Made by a program: the position numbers and the translations under genes. 35,179 bases of DNA from Penium margaritaceum (taxonomy: Eukaryota; Streptophyta; Zygnematophyceae; Desmidiales; Peniaceae). The notes under the pieces are model-generated. The model made no database searches. It saw nothing but the letters and a program-made list of their open reading frames with translations, and was not told the origin of the DNA. Position 1 is the stretch's first letter, and every line of letters starts with the position of its first letter. The DNA lies in contig SZWC01008595.1 of NCBI GenBank assembly GCA_023375785.1, positions 68,733 to 103,911 on the forward strand, read 5' to 3'. Of the stretch, positions 1 to 10,610 are shown piece after piece.

Positions 1-288
1 CATAGAGAAGACACATTGATATCTTGTGAAAACAATTAGACACATGGAGATGTGTCTCATTGTCACAAAAATCTGTTTTCACCATGTTTTATACTTTCTA
101 TGTTTTTCAATATGAGATGAGCACAAAGATTATAAGAATCACTACCTAAAATAAGGAATGTATCATTTCAATAGAGTGAGACTCCCAAAATGTCAAATGT
201 GATGAACTAGCTCAACACACTAAATCCTTCCTTGGTGGAAAACCACTTCTACATATAAAACAAATCTTGACATTTTATGGGACACATA
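1..288. other. Unassigned AT-rich left edge with one strong hairpin
   Basis: No open frame or repeat family is recognisable here. Positions 38-57 form a perfect inverted repeat: arm AGACACAT, loop ggag, arm ATGTGTCT (8+4+8). I see no poly-T tract directly after it that would suggest a terminator. Confidence 0.5.
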
Positions 289-745
289 AGACAAAGCAGC
301 GCACTGAGTGCGCTTTTAGTGTGTTTTTTTATGGAGACCAAGCGCAATCACCACATACATCAGACCCACGCACTAGGGTCCTTCCGAATAAGATATGATT
401 TTGGCCATATAAGACAAAATGGAAGGTGTGCTAGGAAATACGAGACAAATTAGTGCACTTAGTGCGCCCTTAGTGTACTTTTGTATGATGTCTGAGCACA
501 CTTGCCACATACACTAGCCCCACACACTGAGGTCATTCCTAAGAAGACTTTTTTTGGCCATTTAGGGAAAAAGGCGAGGTTTTCTTTGACATATGAGACA
601 AATGAGTGCACTGAGTGCACTCTTAGTGTAGTTTTGTATGATGCCTATGCGCACTTGCCACATGCACTAACCCCATGCACTAGAGTCTGTCCTAAGAAGA
701 GAATGTTTTGCCACATAGTAAAAATGTCCACTCTTTTCATGCACT
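289..745. repeat. Degenerate ~153-bp tandem repeat, three units
   Basis: Three diverged units start at about 289, 443 and 596, giving periods of 154 and 153 bp. Each has the same order of landmarks: agacaaa, then gtgcact(g/t)agtgc, cttagtgt, a run near ttttgtatgatg, gccacatacactag, cactgaggtc-like text, taagaag, and ttttggcca. A partial fourth unit may follow near 785-815. The short open frames inside are by-products of the repeat. This looks like satellite or minisatellite DNA; I cannot assign a family. Confidence 0.75.
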
Positions 746-1082
746 GTGGAAAGAGTGTAAGGATATGTGTAATCTACACATAAGAGCACACTTAAGGCAC
801 ACACACTAGAAAACCAGTGTATGAAATGGCCCCGATTAACCATGCCTCTGTTTTTTCTCTCACGTTCAACGTTCACTAACGTTGAACACTTTCAAGGATA
901 TCTTTCCCATATCTCTACACTTTCAAACATCATCTATTACATTATATTTCTCACTGTGTGCCCTCTGACACAACACACTACAAAGGGATTTGGTCATTCC
1001 CTTACCCACTCCCTCCAAGGTGTTGAATCCTACAAGACAATACTGTTCAAGTTAAAAGATGTCTCCAAAATTGGAGAGGAGT
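746..1082. other. Unassigned spacer
   Basis: It contains short unconvincing frames only. The last part (about 1000-1082) may be more of the copia remnant that becomes recognisable from 1083, but I cannot align it by eye. Confidence 0.4.
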
Positions 1083-1735
1083 GGAAGTCACTGACTTCTT
1101 GCGTGCCATTGGATCACTGATGTACCAAGCCACCAATGCTCATATAGAGGTAGCATTTTCTATCAATTTCCTATTCCATTTCTACTCGTGTTTGAGAGAG
1201 CGCCATTGTGATGCTGTGCTACATGGTGTGTAGTACACTTTTGACAGTGCCTACAGGGTTGAACTTCTGCCCACAACCATGTGGATAGTTTCATTGATGG
1301 TATCTGGACACGTGACTCAGATTTGTTTCATCGAGCAGGTACTGTCTTTTGGTTAAGGGGAACGGCTGTCTCTTCAGGAGAAACAAGCAAGGACACTTTG
1401 TGAGGAGTTTGAGTGCAGTTGAGTAAGTTGCACCTGGTTCAGGTATGTATGACGTCGCTCAGTTGTGCCGTACGCTAGACCAATTGCATGTTCCCGTTTT
1501 TTGTATCCCCCTTCGATGTTGAGCGCAAAGACTCTTGTTGATAATGATTGCATGCACCATCCATGCACCAAGAACATCAATGTTGTGCACTATGTTGGTA
1601 GATACACGGTCACAGCAAGTTGACTCTCTCACAAATGTACTGAACAAAAACATGTTCAAGTGTGTAGTACATTTTGCTCTTACATGTCCCCATGACTTCG
1701 GCTGATTCTTGTTTATTACATCCTTGTTGAGTCTG
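1083..1735 (+). pseudogene. Copia-type RT C-terminus and RNase H remnant
   Basis: The frame from 1083 reads FLRAIGSLMYQATN and then VAFSINFL, matching the copia motif around 'GSLMYLA..TRPDIAFAV'. Next comes RHCDAVLHGV, corresponding to the usual 'HWDAVLRVLRYLKGT' segment. From about 1280 another frame gives DGIWTRDSDLFHRAGTVFW, the RNase H region around the DSDWA and SRSTSGYVF motifs. Near 1550 MHHPCTKNINVVHYV resembles the 'HHARTKHIDVRYHFV' motif, and from about 1613 a frame gives QVDSLTNVLNKNMFK, like the terminal 'QLADILTKAL' motif. The motif order is correct, but stops and several frameshifts separate the pieces, so this is a dead remnant. No LTR is visible next to it. It is a different, older copy from the two larger copia elements in the window. 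Confidence 0.75.
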
Positions 1736-2815
1736 CCTACACTGTGCTTTGTTCCAATGCCTCTCTTGTCTTATCTCGTTGTGGCACATGATTCCTGTGG
1801 CAGCCAGTGATGGGGAAATGTTCGTATTTGTGGTCATTTTTTGCCCATTCACACTTGGAATTCCTGATTGAATTGTCCCACATGCACATACACGTGAAGA
1901 GGGGATTGAGGGCCAAGGTTTCTACTCGTGGTCTGTCACACACGATTAGATCTACCCATGACGAAGCTCGTGTCTCCAGTCAGCAACAACATGTTCCCAA
2001 TATGTGACATGTGGCTCTAACATTCTTTTTTCGTTCATTTTTTTTCACAAGGCAGGCATGATCTTTGACACTTTAGGATACCTTGGTCTATCTCCATTCA
2101 TGGATATGGGTTCTAGGCAAGTTGTATCTATCTCCTGGGTGCTGAACCTGAGGAGGCCACCAGGCTAGCTCCATCATGTGTTCCAATGAGCAGCCAGTAT
2201 ACCGAGTGGTCGGGTTTGACCTCGGAGCACCAACATGAGCTTTATCATGGGTTTTGTGTGATGCGCGAGCAAGGCCCATGCTTACCGGTGTACTCTTGTT
2301 GTCTCTTGTATACTCTTTGAAGCTTGCCTCTAGTTGGCAATTCTTGCCAAGTACCATGATATTTCCATGGTGTGTTCATAATGGGGGTCACCACACAATC
2401 TTGCTCACTCCCAGATTCATTCCCTTGCACCTTGTGAAAAAACATTCCCACGGAGTTTTAGTGACTCATGTATGTACAGGACGTCATAGTCGTTGAACCA
2501 TACTTTGTCTACCAATCATACTTGTGCAAGGGCTTAGCCCATAGTGGGCTCAAGGAATCATGAAGGTACTTCAGAAGCCTGATCAAGATGCTTGATCTAT
2601 AAAAATGTTAGGGGCCTTAGGAAGTCTTTGTGGCCACAATGTACCTGCTTCATCATTGAAGATAGGACTGTGTAGAAAGTTTTTTACCCATTTGAATGTG
2701 CGTACCAAACACCCCCTAATTCAATTGACATCATCCATTGTCCTCTTGATCATGGACAATTTGGTCTTCAAGGGCAAGGAACGCAACACGTGGCCTGTTT
2801 TGTTTTACAATTTCC
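1736..2815. other. Unassigned stretch between copia and gypsy remnants
   Basis: No domain is recognisable on either strand. Several short frames exist on both strands, the longest under 90 codons, with no motif. The region could hold the worn 3' end of the copia remnant on its left or the integrase and 3' LTR of the minus-strand gypsy element on its right. I could not find HHCC, DDE or LTR-end signals to support either. Confidence 0.4.
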
Positions 2816-3235
2816 CTAAATACAAAACACGAATACGCTTGAGAAAGAGTCACATGGGTATCTGAACTTAGGTTCTGTAACTTCCACGCGAGTGATGCAT
2901 CGTCGGCACTCCAAGTAGCAATGCCATGTCTGGAATGCTTGCACGGCTGCGAGTGTTTCTTTCTTGTGCACCGCATGGTTGAGTTCCGGCTTGTGTTTCA
3001 TTTGCAACATGTACGCGACCGGTTGTTCTCTACCACCATTGTCTTGGAGGTGAATGGCTCCAATGGCTTGATTAGGTACACTGGTGGCCATGATGTAGTC
3101 CACTGTTGGATCTGCCAATCGTAAGATTGGTGCCGAGGTCAGAGCACTTCTCAGAGAGTTAAACGCTTCTTGTTTGTCGTCCCCCCAATCCCACTCGGTA
3201 GTTTTCTGGGTGAGATCGGAGAGAGGTGCTGACAT
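2816..3235 (-). pseudogene. Gypsy RNase H domain, broken
   Basis: A 139-codon frame begins MSAPLSDLTQKT and continues with WDWGDDKQEAFNSLRSALTS and APILRLADP. This is the typical opening of gypsy RNase H ('PLTDLTKK..W...QEAFE.LK..LT.APVL..PD'). It goes on with AIHLQDNGGREQPVAYML and ETLAAVQAFQTWHCYL, matching the family's 'GAVL.Q.....PVAY.S' and 'KE.LAIV.A...WR.YL' motifs. Upstream in the same direction, toward 3362, the RT-RNase H connection is interrupted by TGA and TAG at positions where Arg is expected. After the WHCYL motif similarity fades and the frame ends at 2816. Confidence 0.85.
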
Positions 3236-3361
3236 TCATGCGTAGTCCTTTACAACTCAAAGGTAGTAGTTGTAGAAGCCCCAAAACACCTAAACGTCGT
3301 AAGCATTAGTATGCATCAACCAATCAGCATCCGCCTCCACCTTTTTCAGGTCCATGATGAT

Positions 3362-4305
3362 TCATGCACCGCCGATGATGTGGCCCAGAAACTCGATTGA
3401 ACGGTGACCAAAGTTGAATATCAAGAGTTTATTTTCTTTGTGAATTCTTGAGAACTTTATGGAGATGTCCATTATGCTCCTCTGGGATGCTGTTGTATAC
3501 CAGGATGTTGTCGAGATACACGACGACGAAGTTGTCAAGGTATGGGCGAAAGGTGTTGTACATTGCCGCCATGAATGTTGCAAGGGCATCTGTGAGTTTA
3601 CAGGGCATAACCATGAACTCAAAGTACCCATATCTGATGCGGATTCCTCTCTTCTCGACGTCCTCATCAGACACACTGATATGATGAAAGTCGTTGCGTA
3701 TGTCAATTTTGCTGAAAATTTAGGCCCCAAGGAGTTGGTCAAAACGTTTTTTTGCACGTAGGAGGGGGTAGCGGTTCTTGATGATAATTTCCTTTAATGC
3801 TCAATATTCCGTGTACATCCGCGTCTCCCCAATGTTCCTTTTCACATAGATTCCTGGTGTTGTAGAGGGTGATATGTAGGGCCTGATGCCCTTTCCGAGC
3901 ATCTTGTCCAGTTACTTCTTGAGCTTGATTAGCTCATCATCGCTCATCCGATAGTCCCCCTTTATTGTCGGTCTGCTGTATGGCTTCAAGTCTACCTAAT
4001 GNTATGTCAATTTTGCTGAAAATTTAGGCCCCAAGGAGTTGGTCAAAACGTTTTTTTGCACGTAGGAGGGGGTAGCGGTTCTTGATGATAATTTCCTTTA
4101 ATGCTCAATATTCCGTGTACATCCGCGTCTCCCCAATGTTCCTTTTCACATAGATTCCTGGTGTTGTAGAGGGTGATATGTAGGGCCTGATGCCCTTTCC
4201 GAGCATCTTGTCCAGTTACTTCTTGAGCTTGATTAGCTCATCATCGCTCATCCGATAGTCCCCCTTTATCGTCGTTCTGCTGTCTGGCTTCAAGTCGACC
4301 TAATG
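3362..4305 (-). pseudogene. Gypsy reverse transcriptase, broken
   Basis: From the right, the minus strand reads YRMSDDELIKLKK, stop, LDKMLGKGIRPYISPS, then IIIKNRYPLLRA, FDQLLG, IFSKIDI, YGYFEFMVMPCKLTDA and VVVYLDNILVY. These correspond to RT blocks 1-5 ('KGFIRPS.SP', 'IKNRYPLP', 'FSKIDL..GYHQ', 'YGHYEF.VMPFGLTNAP', 'FVVVYLDDILVYS'). The catalytic YxDD box is YLDN, so the second Asp is lost through a G-to-A type change. Stops include TAA at 3912-3914 (Gln expected), TGA in the 'EYRALN' block and TAA before IFSKID. The piece 4003-4305 repeats 3699-4001 because of the assembly junction at 4002, so the real RT is shorter than shown. Confidence 0.88.
3699..4305. repeat. 303-bp direct copies either side of a single N (assembly overlap)
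   Basis: Positions 3699-4001 and 4003-4305 align at a constant offset of 304 with only a few substitutions, for example in tgtatggcttcaagtctacc versus tgtctggcttcaagtcgacc. The N at 4002 sits exactly between the end of the first copy and the start of the second. The copies abut the N on both sides and continue seamlessly into one RT frame if one copy is dropped. This is what two overlapping contig ends joined without merging would give. The differences may be alleles or consensus errors. Confidence 0.9.
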
Positions 4306-4710
4306 GTTGATGTTCCATTGTGGGACTAGCTCTCCGGATAGTTTGTTGAGAAGAACACCTTCTTCCACTTTTCCTGCTTCCACGTGGAGTAGCCACACTC
4401 GGGCTCCACATTTCAGGTATCGCTTGGCCATGTCTAAAGATATCGGATGGCATTTTGTGGAGGCCGTAACTTCCTATACTGCTTCCACCTCTGCTACTTT
4501 TCATAGCTATAGCTGCATTGTGTTTCGCTCGACTACAGATAGGTATTGTTTTCTGCCATTAATGTAGAGATAAACCGATTTTTTACTCCAGTCCATTCAC
4601 GCATTGCGCTAGTATAGGAAATCTTTTCCAAGGATGATTTTGTGGTTGCTCATTGGGCAAGTTCTCCAACCCGTTACATTGAATAGATCTCCAATTTATA
4701 GTTGGAGTGT

Positions 4711-4894
4711 TTAAAAAAATTGGCAGATCTCCAGTCGTTCGTCGACATCCATTTCCTTCAAACGCCCCTGGTTTGGACTACAAACCCAGCTTCCGAGCCA
4801 TATTGTTACTGAAAAAACTATAAGAAGCTCCTCCATCCAGTGATGCCAGTACCACCTCGGTTGTACTTGTAGCAGTATTGCCGGTTGGTCACCC
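4711..4894 (-). pseudogene. Gypsy aspartic protease remnant
   Basis: One minus frame reads LASLDGGASYSFFSNNMARK and then LGL followed by TAG. This resembles the retroviral-type protease opening 'LLDSGASHNFIS...A..LGL'. The catalytic DSG appears as DGG, with Asp kept and Ser changed to Gly. The frame is closed by a TAG soon after LGL. A different minus frame over the same bases stays open for 140 codons (4711-5133), but it does not carry the motif, so the two frames are joined by a frameshift near 4880. Confidence 0.6.
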
Positions 4895-6297
4895 TTGAAC
4901 TCCTTGTCAAATTCTGCGATCTCAAGAACCATGTTCTGCAGCAATGTGAGCCGCTCAGATGGGCAATCAGTCGGCGCAAACTTTTCTGACCGGACAGGAG
5001 CTTTGCCGTCTACTCCTGCCCTTTGTCGTTTCTCAGCTCCTTGCTCCTTTTCTGTGACGTCCTCCCCTTTTTGGCTCATTGTTTCCACCTTCAACAGTCC
5101 CGCGAGATATGTCCCAGCTTCCCACAAGTCCAATAGAGCCGTTAATTGCCTTGATTGGCAGCTTCAATCTCCATCGGGGACGAGGTCTCCGGCGACTTTT
5201 CCAATGCCAAGATGATAATTATGGTTTTGGGATCACCAGCCGCTGGATTCCTACATCCGATTGTTGTAGTCGGTGCTATCAATTTGGTCAGCTACTGTGA
5301 TGGTTTGCAAGAGGTCTTCCTAGATGGCAAAAACAGGGATTGCTCACCGAATATCTCACTTAAGGCTATTGTTGTAGAAACACAGTTGGTTTGGAGCGAG
5401 GTCATTGCGGGTGATGATTTTGTGGAAATGGCAAGTGTACTCCGCCACGACTCTTGACATAGACGTTGGAGTCTCTACCATGCGTCATACTTCTCGTTGA
5501 GCTTCCACAAGCGAGCAAGTGTAGCCGGCAAACAAAGCTAGTCCATGTTTCCCATGGCGTGAGGGAGTCGCCCCATGTCTGATTAATTCACTTGAGAGGT
5601 AGTACACCTGCCGTCAACGATGTGAGAACGGTTGCACGAGCTGTGGATCCAGCTCCACCGGTCTTTTGCTACTGTTGGATGGTCTTTAGATCAAACCACC
5701 AACTCAAATATGTGCCACGCAAAAGCAAGGTCACGAGGTAAATTTTCTTTTTGTCGTTATTGATCTCAGTAGCAACGGAGTACACCTCCAAACTCATCCA
5801 CCACATCCAGACCATCGGTCCCTTGGAGTTCGCGGGACTGAACAGCTCGGGGAGTGCCCTTCAGATATAGGATTCACTTGAGAGTTGCAATTTTGTCGGT
5901 GGGTATTGCTTCACGTGCACGAGAGCTTTGAAGTTCCTCTATTGCTGGGTTGAGCTATTGGCGCAGATGGGTGTTGAAAGTCTTGACTCTACAAACTTTA
6001 TGGTACAGGTCTTTGTTGATTCGCGCTTGTCAGTCATTGCCTTCCATCGTACCAAGTGTCATCCAGATGGGCTACGGCGGTGACGAAGAGTTCACCGAGC
6101 CTGAGAGGTCCTCCACAGGGTTGGCCGTTGGGTTTGTTGGCGTTGCACCATTTGCTGTGAAAGTTGCCACTGTCATCTTGTTTGCTAGAGAACATCATCG
6201 TTTGCGCGCCGCTGATCTTTCGTCGCTAGATTCTTTGCCAATGACGACTGCTCGTAGTCAAGTGTGCTCGCTTCGTTCATTGGTGTCCGATGGTTAA
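4895..6297 (-). pseudogene. Gypsy gag region, heavily decayed
   Basis: Minus-strand frames over this span contain pieces expected of a retrotransposon gag: an open stretch with TYLSWWFDLKTIQQ, one with VVAEYTCHFHKIITRNDLAP (compare the gag 'F..EF..L......L' helix region), and a charged Lys/Glu-rich stretch near 4950-5110 just before the protease. Many stops and frame changes separate them. No convincing CCHC zinc knuckle remains; LWEAGTYLAGL at about 5100 could be a ruined one. The assignment rests mainly on position, between the primer-binding side and the protease. The plus-strand open frames here are probably shadows. Confidence 0.5.
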
Positions 6298-6826
6298 TGT
6301 ATTAGTACCACGTGGTGACCTGTGGCCTTGCCACACACTCACCACACCCGTGCGGGTGACTGACCAGAGAAGAGATAACCCTCCATGTTAAGCACTCAAG
6401 ACGGCGTATGCTCCCGCCGGGCCAACTGATTCATCCTAGAGGCCAGCAGGCGTCACCGTGCTTGCATGTTATCACTTCTCACTCACACACATTATTTCTT
6501 GCTTGCATGCTTTTCATAGATAGAGCCGTGTCCTCAATCAAGTATAGTTTCTGCAGACTATTGTGAGAGATACTCAGGGATGAGATATTCCCATCAGTAG
6601 GTGGTGGATTGAACCACCATTCTGGAGGGGAGCAAGAGAGAGTGAGCTCGCTGCACACTTGCTCACCCCTACTTGGAACACTACGCTAGGCTGTGACTTG
6701 CCCCTCCATCATACTTCATTGCTTGCTACCCTTGCTTGCAACCTTACGTGCTCTCTTCACACGGCTATACACGTCTCTTGACACCGTACCTGCTCCCTTG
6801 CTTCAACGCAATACGTGCCTCCCTGC
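6298..6826 (+). repeat. 5' LTR of copia A
   Basis: It aligns along its length with 13903-14427. Shared landmarks are gtgacctrtggccttgc, tgactgaccaragaagaga, acggcgtatgctc, gatgagatattcccatcag, and tacacgtctsttgac. It starts at TGTATTAG and ends at ccctgc directly before the PBS. The canonical terminal CA is lost here, whereas the 3' copy ends in ctaca. The exact start is uncertain by a few bases because the first ~15 bases of the two LTRs differ. Confidence 0.85.
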
Positions 6827-6838
6827 TGGTATCAGAGC
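6827..6838 (+). promoter_or_regulatory. Primer-binding site of copia A (initiator tRNA-Met)
   Basis: TGGTATCAGAGC directly follows the 5' LTR. This is the standard complement to the 3' end of plant initiator tRNA-Met used by copia and many gypsy elements to prime minus-strand DNA synthesis. Confidence 0.92.
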
Positions 6839-8415
6839 TGATCACAAGGAACGACTAAAAGCAACGGTCCTGCTTGTGCATTGCTTAAATCCGCCGTCAC
6901 CACCACCATTGCTACCGCTGCCGCTACACATCTATATGTACTACACAGTAGCAATGAACACCGTGTATCTTATCTCTGCATGCGCCTGCTTGCTACCCTT
7001 TGCCATGCATGTGCTAGACCCGCTGACTTAGTAGCTCTCGCGGGCAACATTGCATCACTTACTACAGCATCACGAACATCCAATGACCACAAGAGCCACT
7101 GCTTGAGCCGTTGCGTGAGATCAGCAGTAGCCGCCGTTGCAAGCTATCCTGTGACTATACTGGCGGGTCCCACGATAATAGTCGTATCTTCAACTACTTC
7201 AGCCGCAGTACCTCCGTTGTAGCACCTGATGTCACTCCTACGCCAGCCTCCAGTTTGCACAGGGGATTCGAGCTCGACTTTCCTCCACGGCAGTCAGAGC
7301 AACAGCATTGGTTGCAGCGGCACCCCTGACAGTCGCACCCTAGGTATACTTGCGGCCACCGTCCTGGACGTCGGCCGTCTCCACGTAGAGGATAGCGCCA
7401 CATTGGTGGTGCCACCTGAAACGTTGGCGTCCCGCAAGGCTCCAGGTCCACTGTCGCTGTTGCTTGGACCGTGCTATGAGGGATAGCCAGTGTACCACCG
7501 CTCTCACTCGGGCTCTCGCTCGCCTTGTGGTGGGGGTAGCAAGACCGCAGCCGGGTCCCCGCCATCTCAACCAGAAGGAACAATGCATCACACTTCGGCA
7601 AGCGTCTCCCCCCTGCTTCCCCTGAAGTGGATCCTCAACCATGTGACACTGCCTCCAAGAACATCACCTTCACTCATTTGTGTGTGACATTTTTTAATGG
7701 AAATCACTATCCTCTCACACTCGCTCATGCACATAACAGCCACAGTTACAGACGCCACGACAACAACTGTAGCTACGTTTGTAGCAGTAGCCAGGACGGC
7801 TACTGCCGCTATATCAGCTGGCAGGGGAACTGAAGCTTCCATTGAGGTAGCATTGATAGTTGGTCGCATTGTTACAACAGCTACAGACACTGGCACACGG
7901 CTCATAGTAGTTGCAGTAGCCGTCGCATCAGCTACCACATGAGCAACATCTGTCACATCGGCTGCTGCGTCATCGGCCCGCACCTTCATAGCCACAACTC
8001 CGATAGCTCTATCACCATCTCCATCAGCCGTCTCCAGTGTCGTCACCTCCCTCATCTCAATCATAGCTGTCCTTACCACACTGGGTGTCGTGTTCATCAC
8101 AGGAACCCTTGCCATGTGGTCCCATTTGCTGCTAAAGTCTACATCCTGGGTGTAGCCTCTGCTGCCATTGTTCCCCCACTTTCCTTTCTACACAGCCCAT
8201 CTCCTCCTCCAGCCTCGTGAGCTACCTGCCCACTTGTATTTATGCTGCTTGCCTCTTGTCTCTGCTCTCCCAATGTTTGCTTGTCATGTCTGAATGGGGG
8301 TGGGTTGTGCTGCAGCACTTCTATTATGTGCGGAAGGCACTCCCATTTTCCCACGCCCACTAGGGTGGAGAAAACTCTGTCAAAAGTTTTCCTGCAGAGC
8401 CCCATAGTCGTCACC
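6839..8415 (+). other. Long leader of copia A, triplet-rich
   Basis: About 1.6 kb separates the PBS from the first plausible gag start. The stretch is rich in degenerate triplet text (gtagca, acagcc, gccgct) that produces Ala/Thr/Val-rich frames on both strands, for example 7697-7942 (+) and 7588-8115 (-). I regard these as low-complexity by-products. Element B has a comparable triplet-rich leader, so this may be a family trait. Confidence 0.6.
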
Positions 8416-9911
8416 ATGCCTTGTGATGACAAGTCAGTCATCACTGATTTGCAGCGCGAGCTGAATCTTGCTTGCGAGGCTCAACAGAAGGCTGAAGATC
8501 ATCTCAAATTTCCCAGTGACAATCATGTCGCTTTTGCTGATGAAATCCATGCCATTGTGCTTAAGCGCCTCCTTGCTACACCTGTCTCACACTCCGGCAC
8601 TCCTACTGGTACTAGCGCTGGTGCCTCTTCCATGGCGTCAACTGCTAGCATCGCTCCCCCCAAGCCTGCTGATGGCCCGCCTGAAGCCTCTCTCACCCCT
8701 GCAACCCGCCAGCATGACTTTTTCTCCCAACCTCCTATCCTGGCCAGTCAGCCAGCCTTCTCCTCCTGAGAGACTTGCTTCAACGCCTAGGCTCAGGGGG
8801 AACGCCTGTGGCAGTACTATTTCCCAAAACTTCCACCTTTCACGCCTATCACTGACGAATCCGCTCCCACTGCTCGCACCCCCATCGGCGCTGCACCAGA
8901 AAACATTGTCGATGATGTTGGTACATACAATGCTGACCCTGTCGCTCAGCATCTGGATTATCCCGTTAGTGCGTGTTCTATACAGCATCGTCACACTACT
9001 TTCACTAGCCAGGCTGGTCAAAGTGCACTCACTGTGCAGTTCAACACACTCTAAATGCATTTGGACGAATCGGCCAATGCGAATTGGGCCCGTGGCTCAA
9101 ACTGCTCCATGTGCTTGGCGATGCTACACCGGGGCAGTCGTCGGCGGTGCTTAACATGATCAACGGGTTAATTCCTGAGTTGTCTGACCTCCTACACAAT
9201 GTCAAAGTAGATGAGGTGCAGCGCCTGGTATCTCAGCCCATGCCAGCAAAGTCCCCTCCTGGTGTCGGAGCCCTTTGGGACTTTACTGCTGAGCACCTTG
9301 TTGCGTGGTGGACCAGCCTTCAAAACAAGCATCTTCATCGTCCCGCTATCGCAGGAGTTGCCACTGTCACCACTGCCTCCTCTTCTTCTTCCTCCGGTGC
9401 CACCTCCACCTCTACCTCTTCTTCCTTTTTGACTTACACCACCAAATCTCTTGCTTCTGAGGGCCGTGGGCATGGTCGGAGCAAGGACCGAGGCAAGGGG
9501 ACATGCACTGACACTGTCTCTTCTCGTGTACTCAACGAGGTGGTGTGTTGGAACTGCTGCTCTTCTGAGGACTTTGCTCGTAAGTGTCCTGCACCACCTG
9601 ATGATTTACGCCTTGCACATGCTATGCGTGTCCATTGGGCACGTTCTGGCAGGTCCACCTCTTCTACGGCCAGCACTAGCTCCAGTTGCAGCACAAACAA
9701 CTTGGCCCACCGTTTCCTCCACCACAAAGGCCTATTCCACTGCTGGTGTTCTCTCTACGCCTCTGCCACTCCAGTTCCCCTGGGGCTGGCCACCGCCCTA
9801 AGGAGTCCCCGTCTACGCCGGGCCACCTTTTCCAGCCTACTTTTCTCCTTCGTGGCTCCCTTCTCCCTCGAGGTCCTTTGCTCCGTCACCTGCACCTTCC
9901 ATCGATGGTGA
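8416..9911 (+). pseudogene. Gag of copia A, broken
   Basis: A start at 8416 has a good context (gtcaccATGcc). The frame reads MPCDDKSVITDLQRELNLA, a heptad-like stretch that may be a coiled coil, followed by a Pro/Ser/Ala-rich part and a TGA at 8767. Capsid-like pieces continue in other frames; the last, 9084-9911, includes LHNVKVDEVQRLVSQP and a Ser/Thr-rich linker. Near 9550 lies a degenerate zinc knuckle, CWNCCSSEDFARKC, in which the His of CX2CX4HX4C is Asp. The following CPAPPDDLRLAHAMR aligns with the corresponding CPVPTDEARAIATMR of element B, showing that the two copia elements are distantly related. Two or more frameshifts and stops make it non-functional. Confidence 0.8.
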
Positions 9912-10179
9912 GAACTATCTAGAGAAGTCTCTTCTGTGACGTCTGCACCTTTGCAATCAGAGAGGTGAGATTGTAGTTTAATTGGACAAAGGTCTTTCAT
10001 GTCAGATTGGCACTATTCTCCATGGGACCCCCTTGTTCCCATCTGCATTTGTTATGTGGGTCAAGCACCAGCAACCCATAGTTCTCCCGCATCGTCTCGC
10101 AACCTGCAACTCGTCCTCCCCTCCTCTTGGCATTGCCACCACATGTGGTGCCTTTCCCCATGTTTGTGTCTCTGGTGGC

Positions 10180-10545
10180 TTCTGGGTCCTTGACTCTGGA
10201 GCCACCCATCACATGATGTCCGCTCATTCCTCCTTTGTCTCGTTGGATCCTGCCAGTCCCATTCTCTTTGTGCATATCTGTTCTAGCTAGTTACTCCTGG
10301 TTCAAGGCGTGGGTGTCGTACGCTTTGTTGGCCCCAGTGGTGTGCTATTCTTGCCTAAAGTCATGTACTTGCCTTCCTTGGAGCTCAGCATGCTGTCGGT
10401 GACCTCTCTAGACGATAAGGGCATGTATTTCTCAGCCAGTCACGGTGTTGGCACTGTCCGTCTCTGTCACTTCAGTCGTATTGTCTTGCAAGGTGTCAAG
10501 TGTGACATGCTTTATCCTCTCCCCTTGCTTGTACCTTCCACCTCC
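10180..10545 (+). pseudogene. Aspartic protease of copia A, broken
   Basis: The frame reads WVLDSGATHHMMSAHSSFVS, with the copia protease active site DSG intact. A TAG at 10288-10290 interrupts it; in element B the aligned residue is Gln (SGQVLP). The same frame continues with VQGVGVVRFVGPSGVLFLPK, LELSMLSVTSLDDKGMYF and FSRIVLQGVKCDMLYPL, which match element B up to the GAG-pre-integrase linker. Positions 9912-10179 before it hold worn gag-protease spacer without a clear motif. Confidence 0.85.
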
Positions 10546-10578
10546 TGTGTTGGCTCCTCTCTTGTCCATGTTGCTCCA

Positions 10579-10603
10579 TCTCTCTCTCTCTCTCTCTCTC
10601 TCT
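10579..10603. repeat. (TC)n microsatellite
   Basis: About twelve uninterrupted TC dinucleotides lie in the linker just before the integrase zinc domain of copia A. In frame they give a Leu/Ser run. Slippage here probably contributes to the frame loss. Confidence 0.95.
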
Positions 10604-10610
10604 TGATCAT

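Larger units (their letters stand above)
2816..6297 (-). mobile_element. Degraded Ty3/gypsy retrotransposon, internal part
   Basis: Reading leftward on the minus strand, the order is gag-like region, protease, reverse transcriptase, RNase H, as in Ty3/gypsy pol. The primer-binding site and LTR edge of what appears to be the same element lie at 14533-14547, separated by copia element A (6298-14427). This makes it the older host of a nested insertion. Stops and frameshifts break every domain. Several stops sit where CGA (Arg) or CAG/CAA (Gln) is expected, consistent with C-to-T decay. No integrase or left LTR was recognised. Confidence 0.8.

Noticed and set aside
3699..4305. True tandem duplication of RT
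   Set aside because: Both copies end exactly at a single N, and the same pattern occurs at 16750, so an assembly overlap is more likely.
5950..6297. 115-codon plus-strand frame as a gene
   Set aside because: It has no domain, and it lies opposite the gypsy gag region, whose minus-strand pieces fit better.
7588..8115. 175-codon Ala/Val/Thr-rich minus-strand frame
   Set aside because: It lies antisense to the copia A leader and consists of low-complexity triplet text; plus-strand frames over the same bases look alike.
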